Assembly: GCA_963797605.1 (NCBI GenBank)
Contig: CAWCPX010000002.1
Location: 186,001 to 250,000 of the forward strand
Origin: DASQPR01 sp963797605
GTDB lineage: Bacteria > Actinomycetota > Actinomycetes > Mycobacteriales > Micromonosporaceae
Reading direction: 5' to 3'
DNA: 64,000 bases
Shown here: positions 9,705-19,815 of the stretch, piece by piece
How the letters are laid out: each line of letters opens with the position of its first letter
Numbering within the stretch: the first letter of the stretch is position 1
Program-made: the position numbers and the translations under genes
The notes under the pieces: generated by a model
Databases searched by the model: none
Told to the model about the DNA's origin: nothing
What the model saw: the letters and a program-made list of their open reading frames with translations, nothing else

Positions 9705-11240
9705 ATGGCCAACGAGACGGTGGACGCAGCCGACACCGTACGGGCCGGTTATACGTTCAGTGGAGCAACACTCGATCTCGGCCCGCTTCTGGTCGACGGC
9801 ACGCCCGATCCGTCCGCGATCGTCCGGGTGCCGCTGGCCATGATGAACCGCCACGGCCTGGTCGCGGGCGCTACCGGCACCGGAAAAACGAAGACACTGC
9901 AAATGTTGGCGGAACAACTGTCCGCGGCGGGTGTGCCGGTGTTTCTCGCCGACATCAAGGGCGACGTCTCCGGCATGGCGGAGCCCGGTGCCGCCAACGA
10001 CAAACTCACCGCGCGGACGACCGAGTTGGGTCAGAAATGGACTCCGGCCGCGTTCCCCTGCGAGTTCTACACGCTCGGAGGCAAGGGCACCGGGATTCCG
10101 GTGCGCGCGACGGTCACCTCGTTCGGGCCGGTGCTGCTGTCGAAGGTGCTGGGGCTCAGCGACGTCCAGGCGTCGTCGTTGAACCTCGTCTTTCACTTCG
10201 CTGACCAGCACAACCTGCCGATGCTCGACATCAAGGATCTGCGCGCGGTGATCCAGTTCCTCACGTCGGACGAGGGCAAGGCATCGCTGGCCGAACTCGG
10301 TGGCCTGTCGAAAGCCACCGCCGGCGTGCTGCTTCGCAAGCTCATCGCCTTCTCGGACGCGGGTGCCGACGAGTTTTTCGGCGAACCGGAGTTCCAGACG
10401 GTCGACCTGCTCCGGACGACGCAGGACTCGCGTGGCGTCGTCTCGATCATGGAGTTGCCGGGCGTCGTCGAGCAGCCGGCCCTCTTCTCGTCGTTTCTCA
10501 TGTGGCTGCTCGCCGACCTGTTCCAGGACCTGCCCGAGGTCGGTGACGTAGATAAGCCGAAGTTGGTTTTCTTTTTCGATGAAGCACACCTGTTGTTCAA
10601 GGACGCGTCCAAGGAATTCATCTCGTCGATCACGCAGACGGTACGTCTTATCCGATCAAAAGGTGTCGGTGTCTTCTTCGTCACACAGACGCCGAAAGAT
10701 GTGCATCCGGACGTGCTCGCGCAACTCGGCAACCGGGTGCAGCACGCCCTTCGCGCATACACGCCGGACGACGCGAAGGCGTTGAAGGCGACGGCATCGA
10801 CCTTTCCCGCGTCGTCGTACGACCTCGAAGAAGTGCTGACCCAACTCGGCATCGGTGAGGCGATCGTGACGATGCTGAGCGAGACCGGCGCGCCGACGCC
10901 CGTCGCGTGGACCCGCCTGTACGCGCCCCGATCGCTGATGGCCGCCGCCGACAACAGCGTGCTGACCGGCATCGTGAACAACTCGCTGCTCTACCCGAAG
11001 TACGTGACCGCGATCGACCGGGAGTCCGCCTACGAGTTGCTGACGGCCCGGCACACGGCGTCGGCGACGGCGACGGCGGACGCGCCGAAGGCGGACGCCC
11101 CGAAGAAGGCGGCGCCGGACTCGAACCTGGCCGAGAAGATCCTGGGCTCGCCGGCCGCGAAGTCGATGCTCCGGGCCGGAGCAACCGCCGCGGCCGGCGC
11201 GATCGTCCGGGGCATCTTCTCGACCGGACGCAAGCGCTGA
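9705..11240 (+). CDS. HerA-like / DUF853 ATPase
   Basis: A 511-residue P-loop ATPase. Walker A is GATGTGKT (about 56-63), Walker B is LVFFFDEAHLLF (about 287-298), and an arginine-rich segment follows (TVRLIRSKGVGVFFVTQTP). The C-terminus is Ala/Lys-rich with a short hydrophobic stretch (AAAGAIVRGIF). This is the bacterial DUF853/YjgR family, related to HerA/FtsK translocases; its physiological role is not established. The ATG at 9705 is preceded by GAGGGG. It points the opposite way from both neighbours, the pseudokinase and murJ, and so interrupts a pair usually adjacent or fused. Confidence 0.85.
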   Translation: MANETVDAADTVRAGYTFSGATLDLGPLLVDGTPDPSAIVRVPLAMMNRHGLVAGATGTGKTKTLQMLAEQLSAAGVPVFLADIKGDVSGMAEPGAANDKLTARTTELGQKWTPAAFPCEFYTLGGKGTGIPVRATVTSFGPVLLSKVLGLSDVQASSLNLVFHFADQHNLPMLDIKDLRAVIQFLTSDEGKASLAELGGLSKATAGVLLRKLIAFSDAGADEFFGEPEFQTVDLLRTTQDSRGVVSIMELPGVVEQPALFSSFLMWLLADLFQDLPEVGDVDKPKLVFFFDEAHLLFKDASKEFISSITQTVRLIRSKGVGVFFVTQTPKDVHPDVLAQLGNRVQHALRAYTPDDAKALKATASTFPASSYDLEEVLTQLGIGEAIVTMLSETGAPTPVAWTRLYAPRSLMAAADNSVLTGIVNNSLLYPKYVTAIDRESAYELLTARHTASATATADAPKADAPKKAAPDSNLAEKILGSPAAKSMLRAGATAAAGAIVRGIFSTGRKR

Positions 11241-11244
11241 CCGG

Positions 11245-13431
11245 TCAGCGGCCGAGTCGGCCCTTCACCATCGAGACCACGTCGGTCACGTCGCGCGCCT
11301 TCAACATGATCGCGGCGCCGACGTAAATCGAGATCAGCAGCGCACCGCCGACGACGAGCGTGATCGCGGATGCCACCTTCTCGGTGCCGAGCGCGTGCTG
11401 CAACACGATCACGAGCAGCCACGTCGGCACGGCGGCGATGATCGCGGCGGTCGCCAGCCGGCCGAGGGCCTTGCCCATCGTGGTCAGTCCGAGCAGGCCG
11501 ATGCGGCGACGGAGAAGCGTATAGCCGAGCACGATCGCGAGCACGTACGACAGCGTGTTGGCCATCATCAGACCCGCCGTGACCAGGGCGTACGGCAGAG
11601 CCAGGTAGAACACGACGTCGAGCAGCACACGCAGCACGGCGACCGGGATGTTCATCAGAGCCGGCGTCTTCGTGTCGGGCATCGCGTAGAAGGCGAACAT
11701 CTGCATCTGGCTGATCGCGAACGGGACCAGTCCGATCGCCTCGACCGCGATCACCGTGCCCGTTCGCATGGCGTCCTGATGGGTGTAGCTGTGCCACTGG
11801 AAGACGGTGACGGCGAGCGGCTGGCCCAGCGTGATGTAGGCGGCCGTGGCCGGGATCAGGATCACGGCGGACAGCCGGGTGCCCATCGCCAGCAGCGACG
11901 CGAGATCGCCGAAGCGACCCTGAGCCGCGGCGGCGGACAGGCGCGGCATGAGCGCCGTCATGATCGAGACCGCGACGATGCCGTGCGCCATCATGAAGAT
12001 CAGGTAGGAGTAGTTGTAGACGGTGATGCCCGGAGGCGACGAGCCGTCCGCCAGTCGCTTGTGGCTCACGGCCGTGATCAGGATCAGCATGATGACCAGC
12101 GCCGCCTGCGTCACCAGCACGTAGACGAGCATCCAGCCGCTGGCCCGGCCCAACTCCCGGAGCGCGAGCTTGCGGAAGTCGAAGCGCCACTTCCAGCGGA
12201 AGCCCACGCCGCGTAGCGCTGGAATCAGACCGAGTGCCTGCACCACGATGCCGAGCGTCGTGCCGGCACCGAGCACGAGAACCTGGGCGCTGGAGATGTT
12301 CAGCGAGGTCAGCGGCTTGGCCGACGGCATCAGGATGAAGAGCACGGCGGTCACGATGACGACGACGTTGTTGAGGATCGGCGTCCACGCCGGCGCCGCG
12401 AAATGACCTCGCGTGTAGAGGATCGCCGCGAGCAGCGCCGCCACGCCGTAGAAGAAGATCTCCGGGAGGATCAGGTAGCTCAGCGTCGTGATCAGGTGCA
12501 GGTCGGCGCTGCTCGGTTTGGGCGACGTCGTGATCGTGAAGAGTTTGGTCAGCAGCGGCGCGGCCGCCACGGCGACGACTGTGCCCGCACCGAGAAACGT
12601 GAAGGCCAGCGTGAGCAGTCGCTGCGCGTCGGCGGTGCCACCGTCGGTGTGCCGGAGCCGCGATCGCATCAGGAACGGCACCAGGACGCTGCTCATGATG
12701 CCGCCGAGCAGCAGCTCGTAGACCATGTTCGGCACGGTGTTCGCAAGGTTGTACGAGTTCGCGATCAGAGACGCGCCGAGGGCCGCCGCGATCGCCACCG
12801 TGCGGATGAGCCCGGTGACCCGGCTGATCAGGCTGAAGATCGCCATCGTCGCGCTGTTGCGGGCGAGCGACGGCGACACACCGGCTCCGCCGTCGCCGGT
12901 TTCCCCTGGCGGCGGGGTGCCCACCACGACGGTCGTGTCGTCGCTGCGATGACGCGATGGCGCGACCGGGATGATCATCGTCGTGTCCGGACTCGCGTAA
13001 CCGACCGCGGGGATCAGCATCGTCGGTTCGGCCGCACCCGGGTTCTCGGTGCCGATGATCGGCAGCAGCACGGTCTCGTCCTGCTCCGGACGGTAGTGAC
13101 CCTTCCCCGGCCGGTACGGATCCTGGGGCGGCCGATACGCGTCCGGCCGGTAAGCGTCGGGCTGGTACTGGTCCGGCCGATACTGGTCCGGCTCCGCCGC
13201 GTAATGGCCGGGCCGGGCTCGGTAGGTGTCCGGGCCTGGTTGGTAGGGGTCGGGTCCCGGCGGGTACGGGTCCCGTCCCGGCTGGTACGGGTCCGGCTGC
13301 GTCCGTGCCGGCTGTGTCGCCGCCGGGTCCGGCTCCGGCGGGTAGCCGTGACGTGACGCGACCGGCGCCGTCGTGCGTCCCCACGCGTCCTGCGGCGGGC
13401 GCGTCTCACCGGGGCGTTCACGATCGGTCAT
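11245..13431 (-). CDS. murJ: Lipid II flippase MurJ (MviN family) with long N-terminal tail
   Basis: A 728-residue membrane protein. From about residue 190 it shows the MurJ/MviN fold of many helices, starting with ARNSATMAIFSLISRVTGLIRT and containing NSYNLANTVPNMVYELLLGG. This family flips lipid II across the membrane for peptidoglycan assembly. The first 180 residues are disordered and hold repeats such as PDPYQPG, DQYRP and AYRP, a Tyr/Pro-rich cytoplasmic tail common in actinobacteria but long here. The gene ends four bases beyond, and convergent with, the HerA-like gene. It is divergent from cca across about 80 bases, which must hold both promoters. Confidence 0.94.
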   Translation of the reverse strand: MTDRERPGETRPPQDAWGRTTAPVASRHGYPPEPDPAATQPARTQPDPYQPGRDPYPPGPDPYQPGPDTYRARPGHYAAEPDQYRPDQYQPDAYRPDAYRPPQDPYRPGKGHYRPEQDETVLLPIIGTENPGAAEPTMLIPAVGYASPDTTMIIPVAPSRHRSDDTTVVVGTPPPGETGDGGAGVSPSLARNSATMAIFSLISRVTGLIRTVAIAAALGASLIANSYNLANTVPNMVYELLLGGIMSSVLVPFLMRSRLRHTDGGTADAQRLLTLAFTFLGAGTVVAVAAAPLLTKLFTITTSPKPSSADLHLITTLSYLILPEIFFYGVAALLAAILYTRGHFAAPAWTPILNNVVVIVTAVLFILMPSAKPLTSLNISSAQVLVLGAGTTLGIVVQALGLIPALRGVGFRWKWRFDFRKLALRELGRASGWMLVYVLVTQAALVIMLILITAVSHKRLADGSSPPGITVYNYSYLIFMMAHGIVAVSIMTALMPRLSAAAAQGRFGDLASLLAMGTRLSAVILIPATAAYITLGQPLAVTVFQWHSYTHQDAMRTGTVIAVEAIGLVPFAISQMQMFAFYAMPDTKTPALMNIPVAVLRVLLDVVFYLALPYALVTAGLMMANTLSYVLAIVLGYTLLRRRIGLLGLTTMGKALGRLATAAIIAAVPTWLLVIVLQHALGTEKVASAITLVVGGALLISIYVGAAIMLKARDVTDVVSMVKGRLGR

Positions 13432-13512
13432 GCGCCGAGATTAGCGGGCCGAGGCACGAAGCCGGAACCAATGCCATGATCAAGCCTTGCCACCGATAGG
13501 CTGGCTGACGCC

Positions 13513-14966
13513 ATGTCGGACAAAATCCCAGACCCGTTGACCGCGAGCGAACGCCTCGCCGTGGCGGAACTTCTCCGCATCTCCCCGATCGCCGACGAGA
13601 TCGGTGCGCGCTTCGACGCCGCCGGTTACGAGTTGCACCTGGTCGGCGGATCGGTCCGGGACGCGCTTCTCGGTCAGATCGGCGACGACCTCGACTTCGC
13701 GACGAGCGCGTTGCCGCACGAGACGCTCGCGATGCTCGACGGCTGGGCGGAAGCGATCTGGACCACGGGCGCGGAGTTCGGCACGATCGGTGCGGCCCGG
13801 CACGGGCTCCGGCTGGAGATCACGACGTTCCGCGCGGACGCGTACGACCGGGTCAGCCGCAATCCGATCGTGCGGTACGGCGACAACCTGGCCGACGATC
13901 TGCGCCGGCGCGACTTCACCATCAACGCGATGGCCGTCTCATTGCCTGACCACGAGTTCACCGACCTGCACCACGGTCTCGCTGACCTCAAAAACGGCAT
14001 CATCCGCACCCCGGCGACCGCCCGCGAGAGTTTCGCCGACGACCCGCTTCGCATGCTGCGTGCCGCCCGCTTCAGCTCGAAGCTCGGCTTCCGGGTCGCC
14101 GACGAAGTCATCATCGCCATGACCGAGATGGCAGGTGACCTGGCCCGCATCACCGCCGAACGCATCCGCGACGAGTTCGAGAAGCTCATGCTCGCCCCCG
14201 ATCCGGTCACAGGTCTGCGCCTGCTCGTCGACACCGGGCTGGCCGAGTTCGTCATCCCGGAACTCAGCGGGCTCAAACTCGAGATCGACGAGCATGCACA
14301 GCACAAAGACGTCTACGAGCACACGCTCACGGTCGTGGAAAACGCCATGCGACTGGAGACCGACGGCCCCGACCTGACGCTGCGCCTGGCCGCGCTCATG
14401 CACGACATCGGCAAGCCGGCGACGAAGGCGGTCGGCATCCGACGGGCGCGTCTCGTTCCACCATCACGAGCTGGTCGGCGCCCGCATGACCAAGCACCGG
14501 CTGCGCGCGCTCAAGTTTCGGAAGGACCTCGTCGCCGACGTGGTCGAGTTGGTGGCGCTGCACCTGCGGTTCTACGGCTACGGCCGCGGCGAGTGGACCG
14601 ACTCCGCCGTCCGCCGCTACGTCACCGATGCCGGCGACCTGCTGCCGCGGCTCCACAAACTGACGCGTTCCGACGTCACGACCCGGAACAAGCGCAAGGC
14701 CGCCGGCGCTCGCGGCCGATTACGACGCGCTTGAGGAGCGCATCGCGAGAATTGCCGAAGAAGAAGATCTCGCACGGGTACGACCGGACCTCGACGGAAA
14801 CGCGATCATGGAGATCCTCGGCATCCCGCCGAGCCGTACGGTCGGCGAGGCCTGGCAGTTCCTGAAGGAATTGCGACTCGACCGAGGCCCCCTCGATCAT
14901 GACGAGGCCGTCGCGGTGCTGCTCGCCTGGGCTGCCGAACGAGGCATCGAGCCGAAATCCGGCTAA
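13513..14966 (+). CDS. cca: CCA tRNA nucleotidyltransferase, two frameshifts
   Basis: Adds or repairs the 3' CCA of tRNAs. The N-terminal polymerase-beta-like domain has LVGGSVRDALLG and the catalytic pair in DDLDFATSALP. RRRDFTINAMAV and DPLRMLRAARF are the following signature blocks. An HD domain motif LMHDIGKPATK comes next. Joined frames give about 484 residues, typical for the actinobacterial HD-containing class. Frame changes lie near 14440 and 14700. The last part (ALEERIARIAEEEDLARVRP, ending EPKSG) is in a third frame and stops at 14964-14966. Such a gene is needed for growth when CCA is not tRNA-encoded, so sequence error is likely. Confidence 0.92.
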
Positions 14967-15029
14967 CGATCCGCCGGTGGTTTCGCCGCCGTAAGAAAGC
15001 TTCGAGAATCATGCGGCAGGCTGGACGCG

Positions 15030-16450
15030 GTGAGTTCCATACGGGAGCGGCCGGTCGGCCGGTCGATCCGAGCGCTCGAACAGGCGCGCCGGGCCGGCGG
15101 ATCCGATCCGTCCTCCAGCCGAGCCCGGCCGCCCTCGCCTGCGACGGCGAGCGCTGAGCGTTCTGATCTGGGCCGGGCTGATCGTGACGATTGGGTTCTG
15201 GTGGCGGCAGACGCCCGGATCGGCGGTGCTCGGAAACGCGGCTCTGCTGACCTCGTCCGGACGCCTGGCCGGTCTGACCGGCGGTTATCTGCTGCTCGTC
15301 CAGGTGGTGCTGATGAGCCGGGTCCGGTGGATCGACAACGCCGTCGGAGGCGCTCGCAAGTCGGCGTGGCACCGCAACCTCGGCGCCTTCGTGATCAGTA
15401 TCATCACCGCGCACGTCGTGCTCATCACGCTCGGGCTACGCCGCCTCGGCCCGCACGGGCGTCTGGCACGAAGCCTGGGTGCTGCTGACGACGAACCAGG
15501 ACATGATCTCGGCGGTGGTCGCGTTCGGGCTGATGGTCGTGCTGGCCGTGGTCGCGATCCGGAGCATCCGGACCCGAGTCCCGTACGGGCTGTGGCACAC
15601 CAGCCACCTCGGCATGTACCTCGTGCTGCTGTTCGTCTACGGGCACCAGTTCGCCGACGGGCAGCAGTTCGTGCTGAGTCACGCGCGCTCGCGTCTACTG
15701 GGCGACGCTGTACTTCGCCGTGATCGCGGCGCTCGTGTACGGCCGCCTCGTCACGCCGCTGCGGCTCAACCTGCGGCACCGGCTTCGCGTCGACGCCGTG
15801 GTGCCGGAGACGCCCGGGGTCGTCAGCGTCTACCTGTCCGGCCGCCGGTTGGAGAAGTTTCCCGCGATCGCCGGCCAGTACGCCCGATGGCGGTTCCTGA
15901 CCCCGCACGATTGGTGGCGGTCGCACCCGTTCTCGCTGTCGGCCGCGCCCGCCGGTGCGTGGCTGCGGATCACCGTGAAGGCGTCGGGCGACTTCAGCGC
16001 GAGTCTCGCCACGCTGGCGCCGGGCACGCGGGTGATCGTGGAGGCAGCCGAGCGGCGAGTTCACGGCCGATCATCGCGAGGGCGACCGGCGCGCTGTTGA
16101 TCGCCGCGGGCAGCGGGATCGCACCGGTACGCGCGCTCATGGAGACCGTGCCGTCCGGATCGACGGTCGTGTTCCGCGCGCGTACCGATGAAGACTTGAT
16201 CGTGAAAGGCGAACTGGACAAGCTCGCCGCCGCGCGCAAGATGCGGATGCACTACGTCGTCGGGCATCGCGCCGATCCGGAGCCGGCGGCGCTCATGACC
16301 GCGGCTGGGCTGCGCGATCTCGTGCCCGATATCGCGGCGCGTGACGTCTATATCTGTGGACCGGCCGGCTTCGGCACCGAACTCCAGCGCATGCTGCTCG
16401 AGATGCGGGTGCCGGCCCGGCAGATCCACCTGGACCCGTTCGAGTTATGA
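15030..16450 (+). CDS. Ferric-reductase-like transmembrane flavoprotein, several frameshifts
   Basis: Joined frames give about 470 residues. An N-terminal ferric-reductase-like membrane domain (about 45-215) carries probable haem-ligand histidines in AWHRNLGAF, TAHVVLI, GLWHTSHLGMY and YGHQFADG. A ferredoxin-reductase part follows, with FAD-binding HPFSLSAAP and NAD-binding IAAGSGIAPVRALME, and YICGPAGFG at the C-terminus. It should move electrons from cytoplasmic NAD(P)H across the membrane. The next gene encodes an exported FMN-binding protein, the usual acceptor. Frame changes occur near 15130, 15450, 15700 and 16060. The GTG start at 15030 is tentative. Confidence 0.82.
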
Positions 16451-16457
16451 GGCGCCC

Positions 16458-16917
16458 ATGAGTACGCGGAAGGTCGTATTCGCCCTGGCCGGGACGGCGA
16501 CGGGGGCACTGCTGCTGATCGGGGCGAAGGGTGCGCGAGAGCGACACGTCGGCCGGCCCCACCACCGCCGCCGTCCGATTGGCGGACGTGTCCTCGGTCC
16601 CAGCGCCGTCGGCGTCACCTGCTATCGGTGACTACACGGTGACGGGAAAGGTCGTGCAGACGCCGTTCGGCCCGGTACGCGTGAAGGCGACGATCCTCGA
16701 CGGCCGGATCGAGGACATGACGGCGATCGAAACGCCGACGTTGCATGCCTTCTCGATTGAGTTGAACAAGTTCGCGACGCCGATCCTGCGCAAGGAGACA
16801 CTCGCCGCGCAGAGCGCCAAGATCGACGTGGTGTCCGGGGCGACCTATACCAGTGACGCGTACGCGCAATCGCTGCAGGCCGCACTGGTTGACGCAGCGG
16901 CCGGCAAGCGCGACTGA
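16458..16917 (+). CDS. Exported FMN-binding domain protein, one frameshift near its start
   Basis: About 153 residues. The ATG at 16458 begins a signal-peptide-like segment (KVVFALAGTATGALLLIG). A frame change near 16530 separates it from the rest. Residues about 60-150 form an FMN_bind domain, including DYTVTGKVVQTPFGPVRVKA and DVVSGATYTSDAYAQSL. The SGATYT threonine site matches the position where ApbE attaches FMN covalently in this family. It starts seven bases after the reductase stop, so both are probably translated from one transcript. Together they resemble flavin-based extracytosolic electron-transfer modules. No apbE gene is in the window. Confidence 0.82.
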
Positions 16918-16932
16918 CATCGGGCCAAGGGC

Positions 16933-18282
16933 CTACGCGGCGACGAGTTGCAACGGCGCGTTCCGCCTGGTCGTGGTGGCGTACAGCGCCGCCACCGCGA
17001 GGTAGCCGATCGCGATGATCACGATGGCCGTCGGCGAATGCCCGTTGTCGGGCAGCGTGAGCGCGCCGATGAACAGCCCGAGCACGAAGAACAGGTTGAA
17101 CAGCGTGTCGGCGACGCTGAACACCCGGCCACGGAAACTCTCGTCGCATTGCACCTGCACGTTGGTGTCCACGACGATCTTGATCCCTTGCGAGGACAGG
17201 TTCATCAGGAACGTCGCGACGACCAGAAGGATCGGGATGAACGGGAGCGCGAGCGGCGGCAGGACGATCGCGACCATGGCCGTCAACGCGATGATCCACA
17301 GCCGGCCGCCGATGCTCCGAGTCGCGTACGGCGTGATGAAGGCGGCCGCTACCGCACCGACGCTCCCGACCACGACGACCTGCCCGAGGCCACCGATCGC
17401 CGACGTGTAGTTGTCGTAGAAGAAGCGCGAATAGAGAAGCAGCGTCGCGATGGTCAGCACGCCATAGAGCGTCCGGCAGAGCGCTTGCACGCCCATGGCT
17501 GCCGCGACCGGGCGCCGCTGGGCGAGGTGCCGCGCGCCCGCGACCATCCCGCGTGCCACTGCGACGACTTCGCTCGCGATCGTGCCGACAACCTGTACGC
17601 CATGCTCCGGTCCGAGATCCGAGCGCCCGAACGACGCCCGGGCCAGCATCGCGGCACCGAAGTAACCGACGGCTGCGGCAGCGCACAGCCACCCGTACCC
17701 GCTGTCATTGGTGTGCAGGATCGTGTGCAGGGCGACGGCCGTCGTGCCGAGCCCGAGCGAGTAGGCGACCGTGCCGAGGGTGGAGGACGTCGCGTTGTTC
17801 GTGACCAGCAATGGCTCTGGCACGACGTGCGGCAGCGCCGCCGACAGGCCGGCCAGGAAGAAGCGGTTGATCGCGGCGATGAGCAGCGCGCACGCGAAGA
17901 ACGGGACACCGATGCCACCGGTCCAGATGAGCACGGCAGCGGGGAGGGCGAGGCAGGCGCGCAGCACGTTCGCGACGTAGATGATGTTGCGGCGGCTCCA
18001 CCGGTCGAGGAAGACGCCGACGAACGGGCCGAGAACAGAGAACGGCACCAGCAGGACGGCGAACCCAATCGCGATCTTGGTGGGGCTCGACTGCTGGGCC
18101 GGGTTGAACAGCACCGAACCCGCGAGCGCGGCCTGGAACAGCCCGTCGCTGAACTGGCTGGTGAGGCGGACGCCGAGGAGCCGCCGAAAACCGCGGATGT
18201 CGAACAGTGCCCGGACGTTGCCACGGCCCGTCGACGACTGCGACGACTGCCGGGGCTGATCTCTGACGACGGGCACGGGCAC
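16933..18282 (-). CDS. MFS transporter
   Basis: A 449-residue permease with about 12 predicted membrane helices and the inter-helix motif GPFVGVFLDRWSRRNI after helix 2, typical of the major facilitator superfamily (MFS_3-like, often drug or siderophore exporters). The substrate cannot be inferred. It ends 15 bases from the FMN-binding gene, tail to tail. The start is GTG at 18282. Confidence 0.88.
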   Translation of the reverse strand: MPVPVVRDQPRQSSQSSTGRGNVRALFDIRGFRRLLGVRLTSQFSDGLFQAALAGSVLFNPAQQSSPTKIAIGFAVLLVPFSVLGPFVGVFLDRWSRRNIIYVANVLRACLALPAAVLIWTGGIGVPFFACALLIAAINRFFLAGLSAALPHVVPEPLLVTNNATSSTLGTVAYSLGLGTTAVALHTILHTNDSGYGWLCAAAAVGYFGAAMLARASFGRSDLGPEHGVQVVGTIASEVVAVARGMVAGARHLAQRRPVAAAMGVQALCRTLYGVLTIATLLLYSRFFYDNYTSAIGGLGQVVVVGSVGAVAAAFITPYATRSIGGRLWIIALTAMVAIVLPPLALPFIPILLVVATFLMNLSSQGIKIVVDTNVQVQCDESFRGRVFSVADTLFNLFFVLGLFIGALTLPDNGHSPTAIVIIAIGYLAVAALYATTTRRNAPLQLVAA

Positions 18283-18350
18283 AGCGTAGTGCCAGGTGAG
18301 GTGAGCCCGGGGCCCGACGCTGATCAGATGCGCCGGGCCCCCGGACTTCG

Positions 18351-19793
18351 CTACGCGGCCGGAAGCGCCGGCGTCGCTTCGTCCGTCGTGGCGACCGCGC
18401 CGCCACCGAGCCGGGCAAGGAGTGCGGTCAGGTCGATACCGGTGAGGTCCGAGCCGAGCTGCAGGCCCTGCGCGACGTTGGCGGCGACGGTCTTCGTCAG
18501 CGCCGCCGCGCCGTCTGTCGAGATCACGGTCAGCTTGTCGATCGATGCCATCGGGGCCGACGCGGCCTCCACCATCTGCGGCATCACCCGAACGAGCATC
18601 TCCAGCACGGCGGCGTCTCCGTACTGCGCAAAGGCGTCCGCCCGGGCGCGCATGGCCGTCGCCTCGGCCTGTCCGCGCGACAGGATGGCCTCACCCTCCT
18701 TGGCACCTTCGATCGCGTTCGCGTCGGCAAGCGCAGCCCGGCGGGCCTTCTCGCCCTCACCGGTGAGCCGGGCCTGCTCCGCCGCCGCCTGAGCGGCCGC
18801 GATGGTCGTCTGCCGCTGCGCGTCCGCCCGGAACACCGCCGCGTTGCGATCGGCCTCGGCCTCCTGCTCCAACTTGTAGCGAGCGGCGTCGGCCGGCTTG
18901 CGCACCTCCGTGTCGAGCTGGCGCTGCTTGAGTTCGGCGTTTCGCTCCGCGACCTTCTGCTGCTCGGTCAGAATCGCCTGCTGGCGTTCGGCCTGCACGA
19001 TCGGGCCCGCGGCGGCGGACTTGGCGTTGGCGGCGTCGATCTCGGCCTGCACGTCGGCCTTCTTCAGCGCCAGGTTGCGCTCGGACTCCGCGATGGCCTC
19101 CTCGGCCCGCATCCGCTCCTGCTCCGCGTTCTGCCGAGCCAGGGCTTCGGCCACGGCCGCGGCCTTGAAGACCCGGGCGGCCTCCGGGCGCCCGAGGTCC
19201 TGCAGGTAGGAACCGGCGGTACGGATGTCTTCGAGCTGGAACGCGTCCAGCACGAGGCCCTGATGGGTCAGCGAGTGTTCGGCCTCTTCCGCGACCGCGC
19301 TCGCGAACGCGGCCCGATCCCGGATGATCTCCTCGACGGTCAGCCGGCCGACGATCGACCGCAGCGCGCCGGAGAGCACCTGTGCGGTGAAGTCGACGAT
19401 GCGGTCCTGCTGGTGCAGGAAGCGCTGGGCAGCCGAGCGGATCGACTCGGCGGAGCCGCCGACCTTGACGATCGCGACCGCGTCCGCGTCGCATCGGATT
19501 CCCTGCTTGCTGACGGCGCCCGAGATCGCGACCGGGATCTCCCGGCTGGAGAGATCGAGAATGTAAAGACGCTGCACGACCGGCATCACGAACACGGACG
19601 CGCCCATGACGACCTTCTGGCCGGACAGATCGGTGACCGCGGAGCCGTCCGCGGCACGGGTGGACCGGCTCTTGCGGCCGGTGATGATGAATGCCTGGTG
19701 CGGGCCTGCCACGCGGATGCGCGACAGGACAAACCAACCGATCATCAGAACGAGAAGTGCCGCACCGACGATCGCTACGACAAGCGGTGACAT
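18351..19793 (-). CDS. Flotillin family protein (SPFH domain)
   Basis: A 480-residue protein. An N-terminal membrane anchor (VVAIVGAALLVLMIGWFVLS) is followed by the SPFH/Band-7 domain (about 30-200) with DLSSREIPVAISGAVSKQGI and VLSGALRSIVGRLTVEEI. A long Ala/Glu/Lys/Arg coiled coil (about 200-390) contains repeated EA/QA heptads, and a C-terminal oligomerisation region follows. Flotillins scaffold membrane microdomains. The NfeD-like gene lies just upstream on the same strand with a 22-base gap; flotillin-NfeD pairs are a known arrangement. GGATGGA precedes the ATG at 19793. Confidence 0.93.
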   Translation of the reverse strand: MSPLVVAIVGAALLVLMIGWFVLSRIRVAGPHQAFIITGRKSRSTRAADGSAVTDLSGQKVVMGASVFVMPVVQRLYILDLSSREIPVAISGAVSKQGIRCDADAVAIVKVGGSAESIRSAAQRFLHQQDRIVDFTAQVLSGALRSIVGRLTVEEIIRDRAAFASAVAEEAEHSLTHQGLVLDAFQLEDIRTAGSYLQDLGRPEAARVFKAAAVAEALARQNAEQERMRAEEAIAESERNLALKKADVQAEIDAANAKSAAAGPIVQAERQQAILTEQQKVAERNAELKQRQLDTEVRKPADAARYKLEQEAEADRNAAVFRADAQRQTTIAAAQAAAEQARLTGEGEKARRAALADANAIEGAKEGEAILSRGQAEATAMRARADAFAQYGDAAVLEMLVRVMPQMVEAASAPMASIDKLTVISTDGAAALTKTVAANVAQGLQLGSDLTGIDLTALLARLGGGAVATTDEATPALPAA

Positions 19794-19815
19794 GTGTCCA
19801 TCCTTTGTGGACGTC

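Noticed and set aside
12403..13356. 317-codon forward open frame inside murJ
   Set aside because: It is antisense to murJ, Arg-rich, and has no family match or ribosome site. Long antisense frames are common in GC-rich DNA.
16948..18792. 614-codon forward open frame opposite the MFS and flotillin genes
   Set aside because: It is antisense to two recognisable genes and its composition (Arg/Asp/Glu-rich) is that of a shadow frame.
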